Shown one piece after another: positions 9,436-19,800 of a stretch of 64,000 nt of DNA; position 1 is the stretch's first letter, and each line of letters starts with the position of its first letter. The DNA is from Streptacidiphilus jeojiense (GTDB taxonomy: Bacteria; Actinomycetota; Actinomycetes; Streptomycetales; Streptomycetaceae), in contig NZ_JOEH01000004.1 of assembly GCF_000719095.1 (NCBI RefSeq), positions 248,001 to 312,000 of the forward strand. Reading direction: 5' to 3'. Both the position numbers and the translations under genes were made by a program. Under the pieces are notes generated by a model. That model was not told the DNA's origin. It saw only the letters and a program-made list of their open reading frames with translations, and did no database searches.

Positions 9436-9497
9436 CCGTCCCCCGGTGCTCAGTTCACCGCACCTGTAACATCAGCCACACGTTCTCCGACGTGCTG

Positions 9498-9528
9498 TTC
9501 GGCCAATCTCGGCCGAATAGTGATCACT
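9498..9528. promoter_or_regulatory. hairpin and adjoining palindrome upstream of a small membrane gene
   Basis: TTCGGCC-N6-GGCCGAA (9498-9517) is a perfect 7-bp stem and is followed at once by the 10-bp palindrome AGTGATCACT (9519-9528). They lie 62 bp after the phosphatase stop and about 165 bp before the small membrane gene. The hairpin has no T tract. The palindrome could be an operator; AGTGA/TCACT half-sites recall BldD sites, but BldD half-sites are normally separated. Confidence 0.4.
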
Positions 9529-9689
9529 TGTAGAGCTGTGTCCCGGAAATGCTTTACGGAACCTGCCAGTCCGGAGACACTGAATGTCGGCCATGGGAGG
9601 GGGGAGGCAGTGTCGATGCACGGCGCGGCGGACCGGCCTGCCGGGTGGCCCGGGCCCCGAGCATGTCATGAACGAGGAAGTGGAACCGC

Positions 9690-9887
9690 GTGACAACCTT
9701 CTCCTTCTCCGCTGTTGTCCTGCTGGGCATCCTGTTGATCGTGTTCATCAGGAACGGGAGCATGAAGATCGGCTACGCCATCCTCGCTATGCTCTTCGGA
9801 TTCTTCCTGGCCAAGACCTCGGCAGCGGCACCCATCCAGACCTTCCTGGACCAGATCGCCACCACCATCAACAATCTGACGAAGTAA
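9690..9887 (+). CDS. small two-helix membrane protein, unknown
   Basis: 65 aa, GTG start with purine-rich GAGGAAGTGGAA upstream. Residues 5-20 (FSAVVLLGILLIVFI) and 26-44 (IGYAILAMLFGFFLAKTSA) are membrane helices joined by RNGSMK. The polar C-terminus PIQTFLDQIATTINNLTK could be amphipathic. The base composition is lower in GC than its neighbours because of Ile/Phe/Thr codons. Proteins of this build are widespread and unnamed in streptomycetes. I do not recognise a function. Confidence 0.7.
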   Translation: MTTFSFSAVVLLGILLIVFIRNGSMKIGYAILAMLFGFFLAKTSAAAPIQTFLDQIATTINNLTK

Positions 9888-9922
9888 CAGCTACCGACCC
9901 GACAGCTGCCGGAGCAACAGCC

Positions 9923-10687
9923 TCAGCGCTCCCGCCACCGCCGCAGCAGCGCCCCTGCAGCGGCGCGCCGCCCGCCCACGGCGGCGTCGGCGGGCTCCGC
10001 GCCACCCTCCGCTCCGCGCAGGCTCAGCGGGTCGGCCGCCAGCAGCACGAAGCAGCGGGCCCAGGCCAGCCGCTCCCCGCGCGGCCAGGACAGTCGCCGC
10101 AGCGCGGCCGAGGCCGCGGCGACCGGTTCGCCGTTCACCCGCACCTCGGCGACCTCGTCGCCGGAGCGCCCGCCGAAGAAGAACTTCACCCCGTTCAGCA
10201 CCGGGTCGCTCAGGTGCGGGAGCACCACCTCCGCGACCGCGGGCAGCAGTTGATGCTCCGCCACCCAGTCGCCCAGCGGTCCGCTGCGGAACCCGAACAC
10301 GCAGGCAGGGCCCTGGACCGCGTGCCATCCGGCGACGCCCCCGGCCGCACCGGGCGCCACGTGGTCGCCGTGGACGCCGCGCCGCTCCAGCATCTCCACC
10401 ACCGCGGAGGCGGTGGTGGTCCGCCACATCCGCACCGCGTTCTGGAGCTGCTCCTCCTCGGTCCGCCCGAGCCCGGCCGCGCAGTCCCAGACCACCGGCC
10501 CGCCGCCCTCGCCGATCCGCAGCACGTACCCCAGGTCGACGTGGCCGCCGCCCTGCCCCAGGTGCTCGCGCACCGCCACGGCGGTCGTCCCCGGACCGCG
10601 GACGACGTCGCCCTCGGCCTGGAACTCCCGCCCGAGGCAGGCCATCTCGCGCACCACGCTGCGCTGTATGACCTGGAGCCTGCGCAC
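9923..10687 (-). CDS. conserved unknown protein, possibly DUF6348 family
   Basis: 254 aa, soluble, no signal or membrane segment. The start is GTG 10687, preceded by GGAGAG 5 nt away; longer frames upstream have no ribosome site. Visible blocks are GHVDLGYVLRIGEGGGPVVWDC, GLGRTEEEQLQNAVRMW and VKFFFGGRSGDEVAEVRVNGE. The arrangement resembles the uncharacterised actinobacterial family DUF6348 as I remember it. It is convergent with the small membrane gene and has a tRNA-Gly gene upstream on the same strand. Confidence 0.65.
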   Translation of the reverse strand: MRRLQVIQRSVVREMACLGREFQAEGDVVRGPGTTAVAVREHLGQGGGHVDLGYVLRIGEGGGPVVWDCAAGLGRTEEEQLQNAVRMWRTTTASAVVEMLERRGVHGDHVAPGAAGGVAGWHAVQGPACVFGFRSGPLGDWVAEHQLLPAVAEVVLPHLSDPVLNGVKFFFGGRSGDEVAEVRVNGEPVAAASAALRRLSWPRGERLAWARCFVLLAADPLSLRGAEGGAEPADAAVGGRRAAAGALLRRWRER

Positions 10688-10875
10688 AGGGTCTCTCCGT
10701 GTGTGTGAGGGATGTACTCCGACGTTCCGGGGAGCGACTCCCGTTCGCCCGCACAACCCCCGGGCGGAGCAGGCCCTGTGGAGATTGTGGGGGGAAACCG
10801 AGTGAACATCCCGCCTCCGGGAGCGTACCCGCCCCCGTCCGCCCCCCGCACCCGTTCTGACGCGTGCAAAACACA

Positions 10876-10916
10876 TCGGCCCCGACCCGGCATGATGATC
10901 GCCGAGTCGGGGCCGA
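10876..10916 (-). terminator. terminator of tRNA-Gly
   Basis: TCGGCCCCGAC and GTCGGGGCCGA form an 11-bp stem, with further GGC/GCC pairing inside. On the minus strand it is followed by TGTGTTTT, a factor-independent terminator about 10 nt past the tRNA 3' end. Confidence 0.75.
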
Positions 10917-10926
10917 GCCACTTCGG

Positions 10927-10997
10927 AGCGGGCGACGGGAATCGAACCCGCGTAGCTAGTTTGGAAGACTAGGGCTCTACCATTGAGCTACGCCCGC
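10927..10997 (-). tRNA. tRNA-Gly (anticodon TCC)
   Basis: 71-nt cloverleaf on the minus strand: acceptor stem GCGGGCG/CGCCCGC, D arm with AATGGTAGAG, anticodon stem CTAGT/ACTAG around TCC, and T arm with GGTTCGATTCC. CCA is not encoded. Confidence 0.95.
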
Positions 10998-11164
10998 AGA
11001 GCGCACCGGTGCGGCGCGTTCGGGGGACAGCCTAGCGGACCTGGTCGGGCGGATGCACACCGGTTCTCCGGCGTGGCGGCCGGATGGGTGCGGCGCGGCG
11101 AAAAGCGGGCGAAGGGCCGGGGATCTGCCTGTACGCTACGTGTCGTTCGGCACGTCGGACGGTA

Positions 11165-11241
11165 CGGGGTGTGGCGCAGTTTGGTAGCGCGTCCGCTTTG
11201 GGAGCGGAAGGTCGTCGGTTCGAATCCGGTCACCCCGACCA
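11165..11241 (+). tRNA. tRNA-Pro (anticodon TGG)
   Basis: Acceptor stem CGGGGTG/CACCCCG, D arm with AGTTTGGTAGCGC, anticodon stem TCCGC/GCGGA with loop TTTGGGA (anticodon TGG), T arm GGTTCGAATCC. The 3' CCA is encoded (11239-11241). It is divergent from tRNA-Gly. Confidence 0.95.
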
Positions 11242-11308
11242 TATGCACGGGATCCTGTCCGCCATGGCGGCAGGTCCTTTTTCGTTCTCCGGGAAGGCGT
11301 GCCGAGCC

Positions 11309-12808
11309 ATGTCCGCAGCAGCGCAGCCGCACCGTCCGCGGATATCCGCCAAGACCGCGGTCGCGGTCGTCTTCGTCGCCGCGCTGTTCATGTCGATCAT
11401 GGACACCACGATCGTCAATGTGGCGCTGCCGTCCATCGGCGACCAGTTCCACGTGGACGCGGCCTCCGTCGGTGTGGTCAACGTCGGCTACCTGGTCAGC
11501 CTCGCGGTCTTCGTGCCGCTCTCCGGCTGGCTCGGCGACCGCTTCGGCACCCGCAGGGTCTTCCTGGCGGCGCTGGCCCTCTTCACCCTGGCCTCGCTGC
11601 TGTGCGCGACGGCCACCGGCCTCAACCAGCTGAGCCTCTACCGGGTCCTCCAGGGCGTCGGCGGCGGGATGCTCAACCCGGTCGGGATGACCATGCTGTA
11701 CCGGGCCTTCCCGCAGCAGGAGCGGATGCGGGCGAGCCGGGTGCTGATGGTGCCGACCGCCGTCGCCCCGGCGCTGGGTCCGGTGCTGGGCGGCTGGCTG
11801 GTGGACGCCGCCTCCTGGCACTGGGTGTTCATCGTCAACGTCCCGCTCGGCGCCGTCGCGATGACCTTCGGCCTGCTGTTCCTGCCGGACTTCGGCGCCG
11901 AGCGGGCCGGCCGCTTCGACACCGCGGGGTTCCTGCTGGCCGCCGTCGGCTTCGGGGCGGCGACCTACGCCCTCGCCGAAGGGGCGGACAAGGGCTGGGG
12001 GACCGCGGGGATCGTGGTCCCGGCGACGGTCGGGATCGCCGCGCTGGTCGCGCTGGTCGTGGTGGAACTGCGGATCGACGACCCGATGCTGGACCTGCGG
12101 CTCTTCAAGGACCGGCTGTTCCGCGCCACCAACCTGGTCGGCGTGGTCGCCGGCGCCGCCTTCCTGGGCATGCTCTTCGTCTTCCCCCTCTTCTACCAGA
12201 ACGCCGCCGGGGCGACCGCCTTCCGGACCGGCCTCAACACCTTCCCCGAGGCCCTCGGGGTGATGCTGGCCTCGCAACTGGTCGGCCGGATCTATCCGCG
12301 GATCGGGCCGCGCCGGCTGATGACCGCGGGTGGCGTCGCCGTCTCCATCGCCATCGGGCTGATGTCGCTGCTCACGCCGGAGAGCAGCGTCTGGGCGGCC
12401 CGCGGGCTGATGTTCGCGACCGGGTTCTCCATGGCCCACCTCTTCATGCCGACCCAGACGGCCGCCTTCGCGACCGTCTCCCCGGCCGCGACCGGCCGGG
12501 CCTCCACCCTGTTCAACACCCAGAGCCGGCTCGGCCCGGCGCTGGGGGTGGCCCTGCTCAGCACGGTCCTGGGCGCCATCGGGACGGTGACCACCGGTCC
12601 GGACGGTACGCCGAGCGCGAACCTGGCGGCCTACCACGCGGCGTTCCGGGTCGCCGCCGGCCTGGCCCTGGCCGCGGCCGTGCTGTCGCTGTTCGTCTCC
12701 GACCGGGACGCCGCCCCGACCATGGCGCGGGAGACCCCGGTCGAGGGTCCGGGCGAGGGCTCCGCGGCGGGTTCTGGGAAGGTCCCGGTCCAGAGCCTGG
12801 ACAGCTGA
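11309..12808 (+). CDS. DHA2-family (EmrB/QacA-type) MFS drug transporter
   Basis: 499 aa with 14 predicted membrane helices. Motif D1 is MDTTIVNVALPSI at residues 32-44 and motif A is GWLGDRFGTRRVF. Motif C-like ALGPVLGGWLVD marks the drug/H+ antiporter DHA2 group. It would export a small hydrophobic or cationic compound by proton exchange. No TetR regulator is adjacent. It starts only 67 bp after tRNA-Pro; ATG 11309 is preceded by GGGAAGG. An alternative ATG at 11264 adds 15 residues. Confidence 0.9.
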   Translation: MSAAAQPHRPRISAKTAVAVVFVAALFMSIMDTTIVNVALPSIGDQFHVDAASVGVVNVGYLVSLAVFVPLSGWLGDRFGTRRVFLAALALFTLASLLCATATGLNQLSLYRVLQGVGGGMLNPVGMTMLYRAFPQQERMRASRVLMVPTAVAPALGPVLGGWLVDAASWHWVFIVNVPLGAVAMTFGLLFLPDFGAERAGRFDTAGFLLAAVGFGAATYALAEGADKGWGTAGIVVPATVGIAALVALVVVELRIDDPMLDLRLFKDRLFRATNLVGVVAGAAFLGMLFVFPLFYQNAAGATAFRTGLNTFPEALGVMLASQLVGRIYPRIGPRRLMTAGGVAVSIAIGLMSLLTPESSVWAARGLMFATGFSMAHLFMPTQTAAFATVSPAATGRASTLFNTQSRLGPALGVALLSTVLGAIGTVTTGPDGTPSANLAAYHAAFRVAAGLALAAAVLSLFVSDRDAAPTMARETPVEGPGEGSAAGSGKVPVQSLDS

Positions 12809-13052
12809 CCCCTCCCGGCGGGACCAATGCAGATTGTGGTACCGGTAGGATGGACCGCTGGCGGCTGTCCACGTGCGCGTCTCCGCAGGGAGAAGCGGTG
12901 CGGGACACTCGCCCGAGGGCGAGGAGCGAGCTCACCGTCCACCCACCCCGGCGGGCGAAGTCGCCTCTGACTCATCACCCGTCTCGCCGTGCTCCCCACC
13001 AAGCGGGTGCGCGGCGGACACCCCGACCGCAAGCCCCCAAGGAGACCCAACC

Positions 13053-14438
13053 GTGAAGAGCGCCGTGGAGACTCTGAACCCGACCCGGGTTCGACTCACC
13101 GTCGAGGTGCCCTTCGAGGAGCTCAAGCCCAGCCTCGACGCGGCGTACAAGAAGATCAACCAGCAGGTCACGGTGCCGGGCTTCCGTAAGGGCAAGATCC
13201 CGGCTCGCGTCATCGACCAGCGCTTCGGCCGTGCCGCGGTGCTGGAAGAGGCTGTCAACGACGCCCTGCCGCGCTTCTACACCCAGGCCGTCGACGAGTC
13301 CAAGCTCGACGTCCTCGGCCAGCCCGACATCGACGGCCTCGAGGGCGTCGAGAAGATCGCGGACGGCGGCGACCTGAAGTTCACCGCCGAGGTGGACATC
13401 CGCCCCGAGATCACCCTCCCCGACTACACCGCCATCGAGGTCGAGGTCGACCCGATCGCCGTGTCCGACGAGGACGTCGAGGAGAGCCTGAACCAGCTCC
13501 GCGACCGCTTCGCCTCGCTGAAGACCGTCGAGCGCGCCGCCGCCGAGGGCGACGTCGTGGTCGTCGACCTGGAGGCCAAGGTCGACGGTGAGGTCCCCGA
13601 GGACGGCACCGCCACCGGCGTCAGCTACGAGATCGGCTCTGGCCGCCTGCTCGACGGCATCGACGAGGCCCTCACCGGCCTGGAGGCCGGCGGCACCGCG
13701 ACCTTCACCACCGAGCTCAAGGGCGGCAGCGCCGAGGGCAAGGACTCCGAGGTCACGGTCAGCCTGACCACCGTCCAGGAGAAGGAACTCCCGGCCCTGG
13801 ACGACGAGTTCGCCCAGCTCGCCAGCGAGTTCGACACCCTGGAGGAGCTCAAGGAGGACTCCCGCAAGCGGCTGGTCCGGATGAAGGAGTTCGACCAGGC
13901 CACCCAGGCCCAGGAGCGCGTGCTCGACAAGCTCATGGAGCTCATCGAGATGCCGTACCCGGAGAAGCTGCTCGCGGACGAGCTGGAGACCCGCAAGCAC
14001 AACCTGGAGCACCACCAGCTGCCGCAGATGGGCATCGACCTGGACGGCTACCTCAAGCTCCAGGGCAAGACCGCCGAGGAGTTCGAGGCCGAGCTGCTCG
14101 AGCAGGCCCAGAAGGGCATCAAGACCCAGTTCGTCCTGGACGCCATCGCGTCCAAGGAGGAGCTCGCGGTCAACCAGGAGGAGCTCACCGAGCACCTGCT
14201 GCGCCGCGCGGCCGGCTCGGGCATGACGCCCGACCAGTTCGCCCAGCAGGTCGTCGAGGGCGGCCAGGTCCCGCTGCTGGTCGGCGAGGTCGTCCGTGGA
14301 AAGGCCCTCGCGGTGGTGGTGGAGTCCGCCAAGGTGGTCGACACCAACGGTGAGGTCGTCGACTTCGAGGACGACGACGAAGAGGACGAGACCGTCGAGG
14401 CCGCGGCTGAGGCCGTCGTCGAGGCGACCGAGGCCTGA
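13053..14438 (+). CDS. tig: trigger factor, ribosome-bound chaperone and PPIase
   Basis: 461 aa. The ribosome-docking signature GFRKGKIP is at 43-50, followed by an FKBP-type PPIase domain (about 160-245) and a long helical C-terminal chaperone domain ending in an acidic Glu/Asp tail. It catches nascent chains at the tunnel exit. GTG 13053 has AAGGAG 8 nt upstream, and family homologues start here. The position directly before clpP1P2 and clpX is the common bacterial arrangement for protein quality control. Confidence 0.97.
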   Translation: MKSAVETLNPTRVRLTVEVPFEELKPSLDAAYKKINQQVTVPGFRKGKIPARVIDQRFGRAAVLEEAVNDALPRFYTQAVDESKLDVLGQPDIDGLEGVEKIADGGDLKFTAEVDIRPEITLPDYTAIEVEVDPIAVSDEDVEESLNQLRDRFASLKTVERAAAEGDVVVVDLEAKVDGEVPEDGTATGVSYEIGSGRLLDGIDEALTGLEAGGTATFTTELKGGSAEGKDSEVTVSLTTVQEKELPALDDEFAQLASEFDTLEELKEDSRKRLVRMKEFDQATQAQERVLDKLMELIEMPYPEKLLADELETRKHNLEHHQLPQMGIDLDGYLKLQGKTAEEFEAELLEQAQKGIKTQFVLDAIASKEELAVNQEELTEHLLRRAAGSGMTPDQFAQQVVEGGQVPLLVGEVVRGKALAVVVESAKVVDTNGEVVDFEDDDEEDETVEAAAEAVVEATEA

Positions 14439-14467
14439 TCCTCCCCGGCACTGCAGCACCTCCCAGG

Positions 14468-14500
14468 AAGGGCCCGGACGCGACATGCGTCCGGGCCCTT
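14468..14500 (+). terminator. terminator after tig
   Basis: A perfect 14-bp stem beginning AAGGGCCCGGACGC with loop GACAT, 30 bp after the tig stop. It should insulate tig from the clp operon. Confidence 0.85.
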
Positions 14501-14520
14501 CCGGCGTCCCCGGTCACCCT

Positions 14521-14535
14521 GCGCTCACAGCGAAC
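14521..14535 (-). promoter_or_regulatory. candidate ClgR box upstream of clpP1P2
   Basis: On the minus strand this reads GTTCGCTGTGAGCGC, matching the ClgR core CGC-N5-GCG with a GTT flank. ClgR is the actinobacterial activator of clpP1P2. It lies about 40 bp upstream of TAGGGT (14574-14579), a likely -10 element for clpP1. Confidence 0.6.
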
Positions 14536-14638
14536 AGTTCTGTGTAGGGGATGGCCAGGCCCTGCCTGCGCGTTAGGGTCCTTGGTACGAGGGGCAGGGT
14601 GACTGTCGGTCCATCAGGACTGTCCGTCAGGCTTCCCG

Positions 14639-15364
14639 ATGCAACCGGCCTCCGTACCGGCCTTCGTAAGAGACGCAGTGACGGTGGACGATCAGCCGTC
14701 CGAACACAATGAGCGGGTGGATTACGTGATGACTCCCCAGTTCCAGATGCCCGGCCTGATGGCCCCCACCGCAGCCGGTGACATCGGCGGCGGCGGTCTC
14801 GGCGACCAGGTCTTCAACCGTCTGCTCAACGAGCGCATCATCTTCCTCGGCCAGCAGGTCGACGACGAGATCGCCAACAAGATCACCGCTCAGCTGCTGC
14901 TGCTCGCGTCCGACCCGGACCGGGACATCTTCCTGTACATCAACTCGCCCGGCGGCTCGGTCACCGCCGGCATGGCGATCTACGACACCATGCAGTACAT
15001 CAAGAACGACGTGGTCACCATCGCCATGGGCATGGCCGCCTCGATGGGCCAGTTCCTGCTCACGGCCGGCGCCAAGGGCAAGCGCTTCGCGCTCCCCAAC
15101 GCCGAGATCCTGATGCACCAGCCCTCGGCCGGCCTCGGCGGCTCCGCCACCGACATCCGCATCCAGGCCCAGCAGCTGGTGCGGCTGAAGCACCGGATGG
15201 CCGAGCTGATCGCCGAGCACAGTGGCCAGACCGTCGACCAGGTCACCAAGGACTCCGACCGCGACCGCTGGTTCCAGCCGCAGGAGGCCATGGAGTACGG
15301 CCTGATCGACGGCATCATGCACAGCGCCGCGGACGTCCCCGGCGGCGGCGGCACCGGCGCCTGA
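14639..15364 (+). CDS. clpP1: ATP-dependent Clp protease proteolytic subunit 1
   Basis: ClpP fold with nucleophile Ser in GMAASMG and His in LMHQP; INSPGGSVTAG is the conserved substrate-contact segment. With ClpP2 it forms the degradation chamber fed by ClpX or ClpC. From ATG 14639 it is 241 aa, but the ribosome site there is poor, and in-frame starts at 14680, 14717 and 14729 give shorter leaders more like other ClpP1 proteins. The N-terminal 30 residues are removed or not translated in any case. clpP2 follows after 75 bp. Confidence 0.93.
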   Translation: MQPASVPAFVRDAVTVDDQPSEHNERVDYVMTPQFQMPGLMAPTAAGDIGGGGLGDQVFNRLLNERIIFLGQQVDDEIANKITAQLLLLASDPDRDIFLYINSPGGSVTAGMAIYDTMQYIKNDVVTIAMGMAASMGQFLLTAGAKGKRFALPNAEILMHQPSAGLGGSATDIRIQAQQLVRLKHRMAELIAEHSGQTVDQVTKDSDRDRWFQPQEAMEYGLIDGIMHSAADVPGGGGTGA

Positions 15365-15439
15365 CCGGCCCTTCGAGCCGCTCAGCACCGCCCCGCCCAC
15401 GAACCAAGTCCGTACGCTTCCGGAGAGGCCACACCAGCT

Positions 15440-16102
15440 ATGAACATCCCCAGCCTGTCCAGCGCCGAGCGGCGCCTGGAGGACATGCGCGCCGAGGGCC
15501 GCTACATCGTCCCGCGCTTCGTCGAGCGCACCTCGCAGGGTGTGCGTGAGTACGACCCCTACGCCAAGCTCTTCGAGGAGCGCATCATCTTCCTGGGCTC
15601 CCAGGTCGACGACGTCTCCGCGAACGACATCATGGCGCAGCTGATCTGCCTGGAGTCGATGGACCCGGACCGGGACATCTCCATGTACATCAACTCGCCC
15701 GGCGGCTCCTTCACCGCGCTGACCGCGATCTACGACACCATGCAGTTCGTGAAGCCCGACGTGGCGACCGTCTGCATGGGCCAGGCGGCCTCCGCCGCCG
15801 CGGTGCTGCTGGCGGCCGGCGCCCCCGGCAAGCGCCTGGCGCTGCCGAACGCCCGGATCCTGATCCACCAGCCCTACACCGAGACCGGCCGCGGCCAGGT
15901 CTCCGACCTGGAGATCCAGGCCGCCGAGATCCAGCGGATGCGCGAGCAGCTGGAGGAGATGCTGTCCAAGCACTCCCACCAGACCCCGCAGCAGATCAGC
16001 GAGGACATCGAGCGCGACAAGATCCTCACCGCGGCCGAGGCGCTGGAGTACGGGCTGATCGACCAGATCACCTCGACCCGCAAGAGCTCGCTCAACGACT
16101 GA
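15440..16102 (+). CDS. clpP2: ATP-dependent Clp protease proteolytic subunit 2
   Basis: 220 aa. Nucleophile Ser118 in GQAASAA, His143 in LIHQP, and [11 protein letters not shown] are intact. The N-terminal extension [21 protein letters not shown] is characteristic of actinobacterial ClpP2, which pairs with ClpP1 in a mixed tetradecamer. It lies 75 bp behind clpP1, almost certainly in the same transcript. Confidence 0.95.
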   Translation: MNIPSLSSAERRLEDMRAEGRYIVPRFVERTSQGVREYDPYAKLFEERIIFLGSQVDDVSANDIMAQLICLESMDPDRDISMYINSPGGSFTALTAIYDTMQFVKPDVATVCMGQAASAAAVLLAAGAPGKRLALPNARILIHQPYTETGRGQVSDLEIQAAEIQRMREQLEEMLSKHSHQTPQQISEDIERDKILTAAEALEYGLIDQITSTRKSSLND

Positions 16103-16148
16103 GACCGTCCCCGGTCCAGTCACTGAGACGAGTACCACGCAGTCCGTC

Positions 16149-16174
16149 GGCCCCCGGCTATTGGAGCGGGGGCC
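16149..16174 (+). terminator. hairpin after clpP2
   Basis: GGCCCCCG and CGGGGGCC pair perfectly across a 10-nt loop, 46 bp past the clpP2 stop. No T run follows; a likely terminator or attenuator before clpX, which sits behind a 266-bp gap. Confidence 0.6.
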
Positions 16175-16368
16175 CCGGCCTGGCACCATCGGTGACAGGC
16201 ACTCTCAAAATTGCCGCGCCCTGCATCGCCCACCCTGACGGCACTTCGCCCAGGGCGGAAGAGGGAAGACCGCCGAAGTCGGCGGATCGGGGCTCCTGAC
16301 GGAGTACCGTCGGAAACCAAGCACCAGGCTCCTGCCCCACGGAGCCTTTGGCGAAGGGGATTCACCTC

Positions 16369-17652
<1,284 letters not shown>

Positions 17653-17661
17653 CCGGACGTT

Positions 17662-17701
17662 CAGGAACCCCGCTCGGATCTCGGTCCGGGCGGGGTTCCT
17701 G
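17662..17701. terminator. bidirectional terminator after clpX
   Basis: CAGGAACCCCGC and GCGGGGTTCCTG form a perfect 12-bp stem. It sits 10 bp after clpX and 30 bp before the end of the convergent hydrolase gene, so it can serve both. Confidence 0.85.
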
Positions 17702-17731
17702 CATGTCGGGGTGGTGCGGTGCGGGGCGGGC

Positions 17732-18718
17732 TCAGCCGACGCTGGTGATCGCGTTCGCGGCGGCCGAGGCGACCGACTCGACCAGGCTGATCGAACCCGC
17801 CTCGGTGCTGCCGCCGTCCGACACCACCGCGATCAGCACGCTGTGGCCGTCGACGGTCACCTTCCCGATGCTGTTGACGTCCCAGAGCCCGCTCTGGCTG
17901 CGCTGCAGCCAGCCGTTCTTCAGCTCGGTCGCGGTGCCGCTGTCGGCGGCGGCCGAGACGCCCCAGGCCTGGTCCGACTCGACCTGGCCCATCAGGCCCT
18001 GCAGGTACTTCTGCGAGGCGCTGTCGAGCGGCGAGTCGTCGCCGAACACCACCTGAAGCAGCGTCAACTGGTCCGCCGCGGTGGTCTGGGTCAGGCCCCA
18101 GTTCCCGTTGCTGCCACCGGTGGTGCCGGTCAGGCCGAAGGTCCTGTTGGCGGCGTTCAGCCCGTCCGCACCGCCGATCTCGTTCCACAGCGTGGACGCG
18201 GCGTCGTTGTCGCTCTGCTCGATCATCGAGGTGGCCAGGGCCTTCTGGGCGCTGCTGAGGCCGCCGCTGTCCTGGGTCTGCAGCAGCAGGGTCGCCAGGA
18301 TGTCGACCTTGACGATGCTCGCGGTGTCGTAGCTGTTCCCGGTGTTGCCGTAGTCGGCGGTGGCCCCGGTGTCCAGGTCCAGCGCCGCCACCGAGACGTT
18401 TCCGGAGAAGCCGCTGACCAGCGAGGACTCGGCGGTGGCCAGGGCGGTACGGGCCTGCTCGTCCAGGCTGGGAGAGCTGGCGGAGGCAGCAGCGGAGGCC
18501 GAGGCAGAGGTGGAGGCGGCGACGGTGGCGGACGCGGAGCCGGTGACCGTGATGGTGCTGCTGCTCGCGCTGGCGACCATGGCCGGACTGCCGCTGCCCT
18601 CGGCGGCGTAGGCGAGACCGCCCAGGGCACCCGCGGCCATGACGGCGGTCACGGCGATCGACACCAGCTGCCGCTTACGACGACGGCGACCCTGGTCCGG
18701 CTCAACTCTGCTGCTCAT
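17732..18718 (-). CDS. secreted class A beta-lactamase-like serine hydrolase
   Basis: 328 aa. A basic N-terminus (RRRRKR at 11-16) and hydrophobic stretch 18-38 form an export signal or anchor. Residues 42-85 are a Ser/Ala/Thr-rich linker. The hydrolase domain has the SxxK motif S134-I-V-K137, SDN at 169-171 and K267-N-G269 in place of the KTG triad. Proteins like this are common in streptomycetes and are usually called class A beta-lactamase-related hydrolases; lactamase activity is not assured, and a role on peptidoglycan peptides is equally possible. No RGD-type features are seen. Confidence 0.8.
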   Translation of the reverse strand: MSSRVEPDQGRRRRKRQLVSIAVTAVMAAGALGGLAYAAEGSGSPAMVASASSSTITVTGSASATVAASTSASASAAASASSPSLDEQARTALATAESSLVSGFSGNVSVAALDLDTGATADYGNTGNSYDTASIVKVDILATLLLQTQDSGGLSSAQKALATSMIEQSDNDAASTLWNEIGGADGLNAANRTFGLTGTTGGSNGNWGLTQTTAADQLTLLQVVFGDDSPLDSASQKYLQGLMGQVESDQAWGVSAAADSGTATELKNGWLQRSQSGLWDVNSIGKVTVDGHSVLIAVVSDGGSTEAGSISLVESVASAAANAITSVG

Positions 18719-18789
18719 GACTTCGACCTTGCGGGCCGAAATCTTGCAGAGAATGTGAACGTCGTGAACGCGTCATGAGAAAACCGAGG

Positions 18790-19557
18790 TCACTCCTTGG
18801 TCACCGGAACGCTGTTGATCACGACGTTGTCCTTGGGTTTTCCGTCGCTGCCGCCGCCCTGGACGCCGTCCCTGGCGATGTGCTGCAGGATGTCCAGGCC
18901 CGAGGTGATGGTGCCGAACGGGGTGTAGTTCGCCGCGAGCTGGCTGGCCTGGTAGACCAGGAAGAACTGGCTGCCGCCGGTGTGCGCGGTCCCGGTGTTG
19001 GCCATCGCCACCGTTCCGGCCGGGTAGCTGCCGCCCTGGACCGCCGGGTCCTTCAGGTACTCGTCGGGGAGGGTGTAGCCGGGGCCGCCGCTGCCGGAGC
19101 CGGTGGGGTCGCCGCACTGCAGCACATAGATGCCGCTGGTGGTCAGGCGGTGGCACTTGGTGTGGTCGAAGTAGTTCTGCTGGGCCAGGAAGACGAAGCT
19201 GTTGACGGTCTGCGGGGCGTTCTTGGCGTCCAGCTTGATGCCGATGTCGCCGCAGGAGGTCTTCAGTGTGGCGCTGTAGGCCGCGGAGGTGTCGATGGAC
19301 ATGGCCGGCGCGGTCTTCCACTGCTTGCCGTTGGGGCTGCCGGAGGCCGCGTCCCCGCAGAAGACCGGCCGGGTCGTCGCCCACACCAGCCCACCGGCGA
19401 CCAGCGCGACCACCACCACGGCGGCCACCGCGAACACCGTCCGGCGCTTCTTCACCCTGGCCTTCTCGGCGGCCCGCAGCTCCTCGATCCGCGCCCGCCG
19501 AGCAGCGTTGCGCGCTGCCGCGCCGACCTCTTCACTACCGCCGTCCCCGCTGCTCAC
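18790..19557 (-). CDS. membrane-anchored cyclophilin-type peptidyl-prolyl isomerase
   Basis: 255 aa. GTG 19557 has GGGAGG 6 nt upstream; the frame continues antisense through valS but those upstream starts are not credible. The N-terminus is charged and Ala/Arg-rich, followed by a membrane segment (about 40-60, [19 protein letters not shown]). The outer domain has cyclophilin motifs [32 protein letters not shown] and GSQFFLVY. It probably assists folding of exported proteins. It lies 71 bp downstream of the hydrolase start on the same strand and is divergent from valS. Confidence 0.9.
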   Translation of the reverse strand: MSSGDGGSEEVGAAARNAARRARIEELRAAEKARVKKRRTVFAVAAVVVVALVAGGLVWATTRPVFCGDAASGSPNGKQWKTAPAMSIDTSAAYSATLKTSCGDIGIKLDAKNAPQTVNSFVFLAQQNYFDHTKCHRLTTSGIYVLQCGDPTGSGSGGPGYTLPDEYLKDPAVQGGSYPAGTVAMANTGTAHTGGSQFFLVYQASQLAANYTPFGTITSGLDILQHIARDGVQGGGSDGKPKDNVVINSVPVTKE

Positions 19558-19648
19558 CCGCGTCCTCCCATTGCACGCACCAACAGCGCACAAGTGAACC
19601 CACCCACAGCCCCACCACGCGGGAGGCGCGACCGAAGGGGATGCAAAG

Positions 19649-19788
19649 CCTGCCGGGCTGCGGCTAAAGCGGTTCGTTACCACGCCCCCACTCCTCGTGC
19701 TGCAGTGCTGCGGGGGGCGACCCCCCGGACCCCCACGTCCTGCCGGGCTGCGGCTAAAGCGGTTCGTTACCACGCCCCCACTCCTCGT
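19649..19788. repeat. perfect 50-bp direct repeat upstream of valS
   Basis: A 50-bp sequence starting CCTGCCGGGCTGCGGC and ending CACTCCTCGT occurs at 19649-19698 and again, identically, at 19739-19788 (period 90 bp). The second copy ends directly at TAAACT (19788-19793), the likely valS -10. The DNA between holds a second, dispersed repeat (19711-19737). Confidence 0.9.
19711..19737. repeat. dispersed G/C-block repeat
   Basis: A 27-bp element of alternating G and C blocks (starts CGGGGGGCGACCCCCCGG). A copy differing at two positions lies at 42520-42546. It folds as a GGGGGG/CCCCCC hairpin with a short loop. Confidence 0.7.
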
Positions 19789-19800
19789 AAACTGTGCCGC

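Noticed and set aside
17732..18718. True antibiotic-resistance beta-lactamase
   Set aside because: KNG replaces KTG/KSG, and related streptomycete hydrolases with this triad are common without resistance. Called lactamase-like only.
19558..19800. T-box or other riboswitch before valS
   Set aside because: No T-box bulge sequence or specifier loop was found; a leaderless start fits better and leaves no room for a leader in the mRNA.
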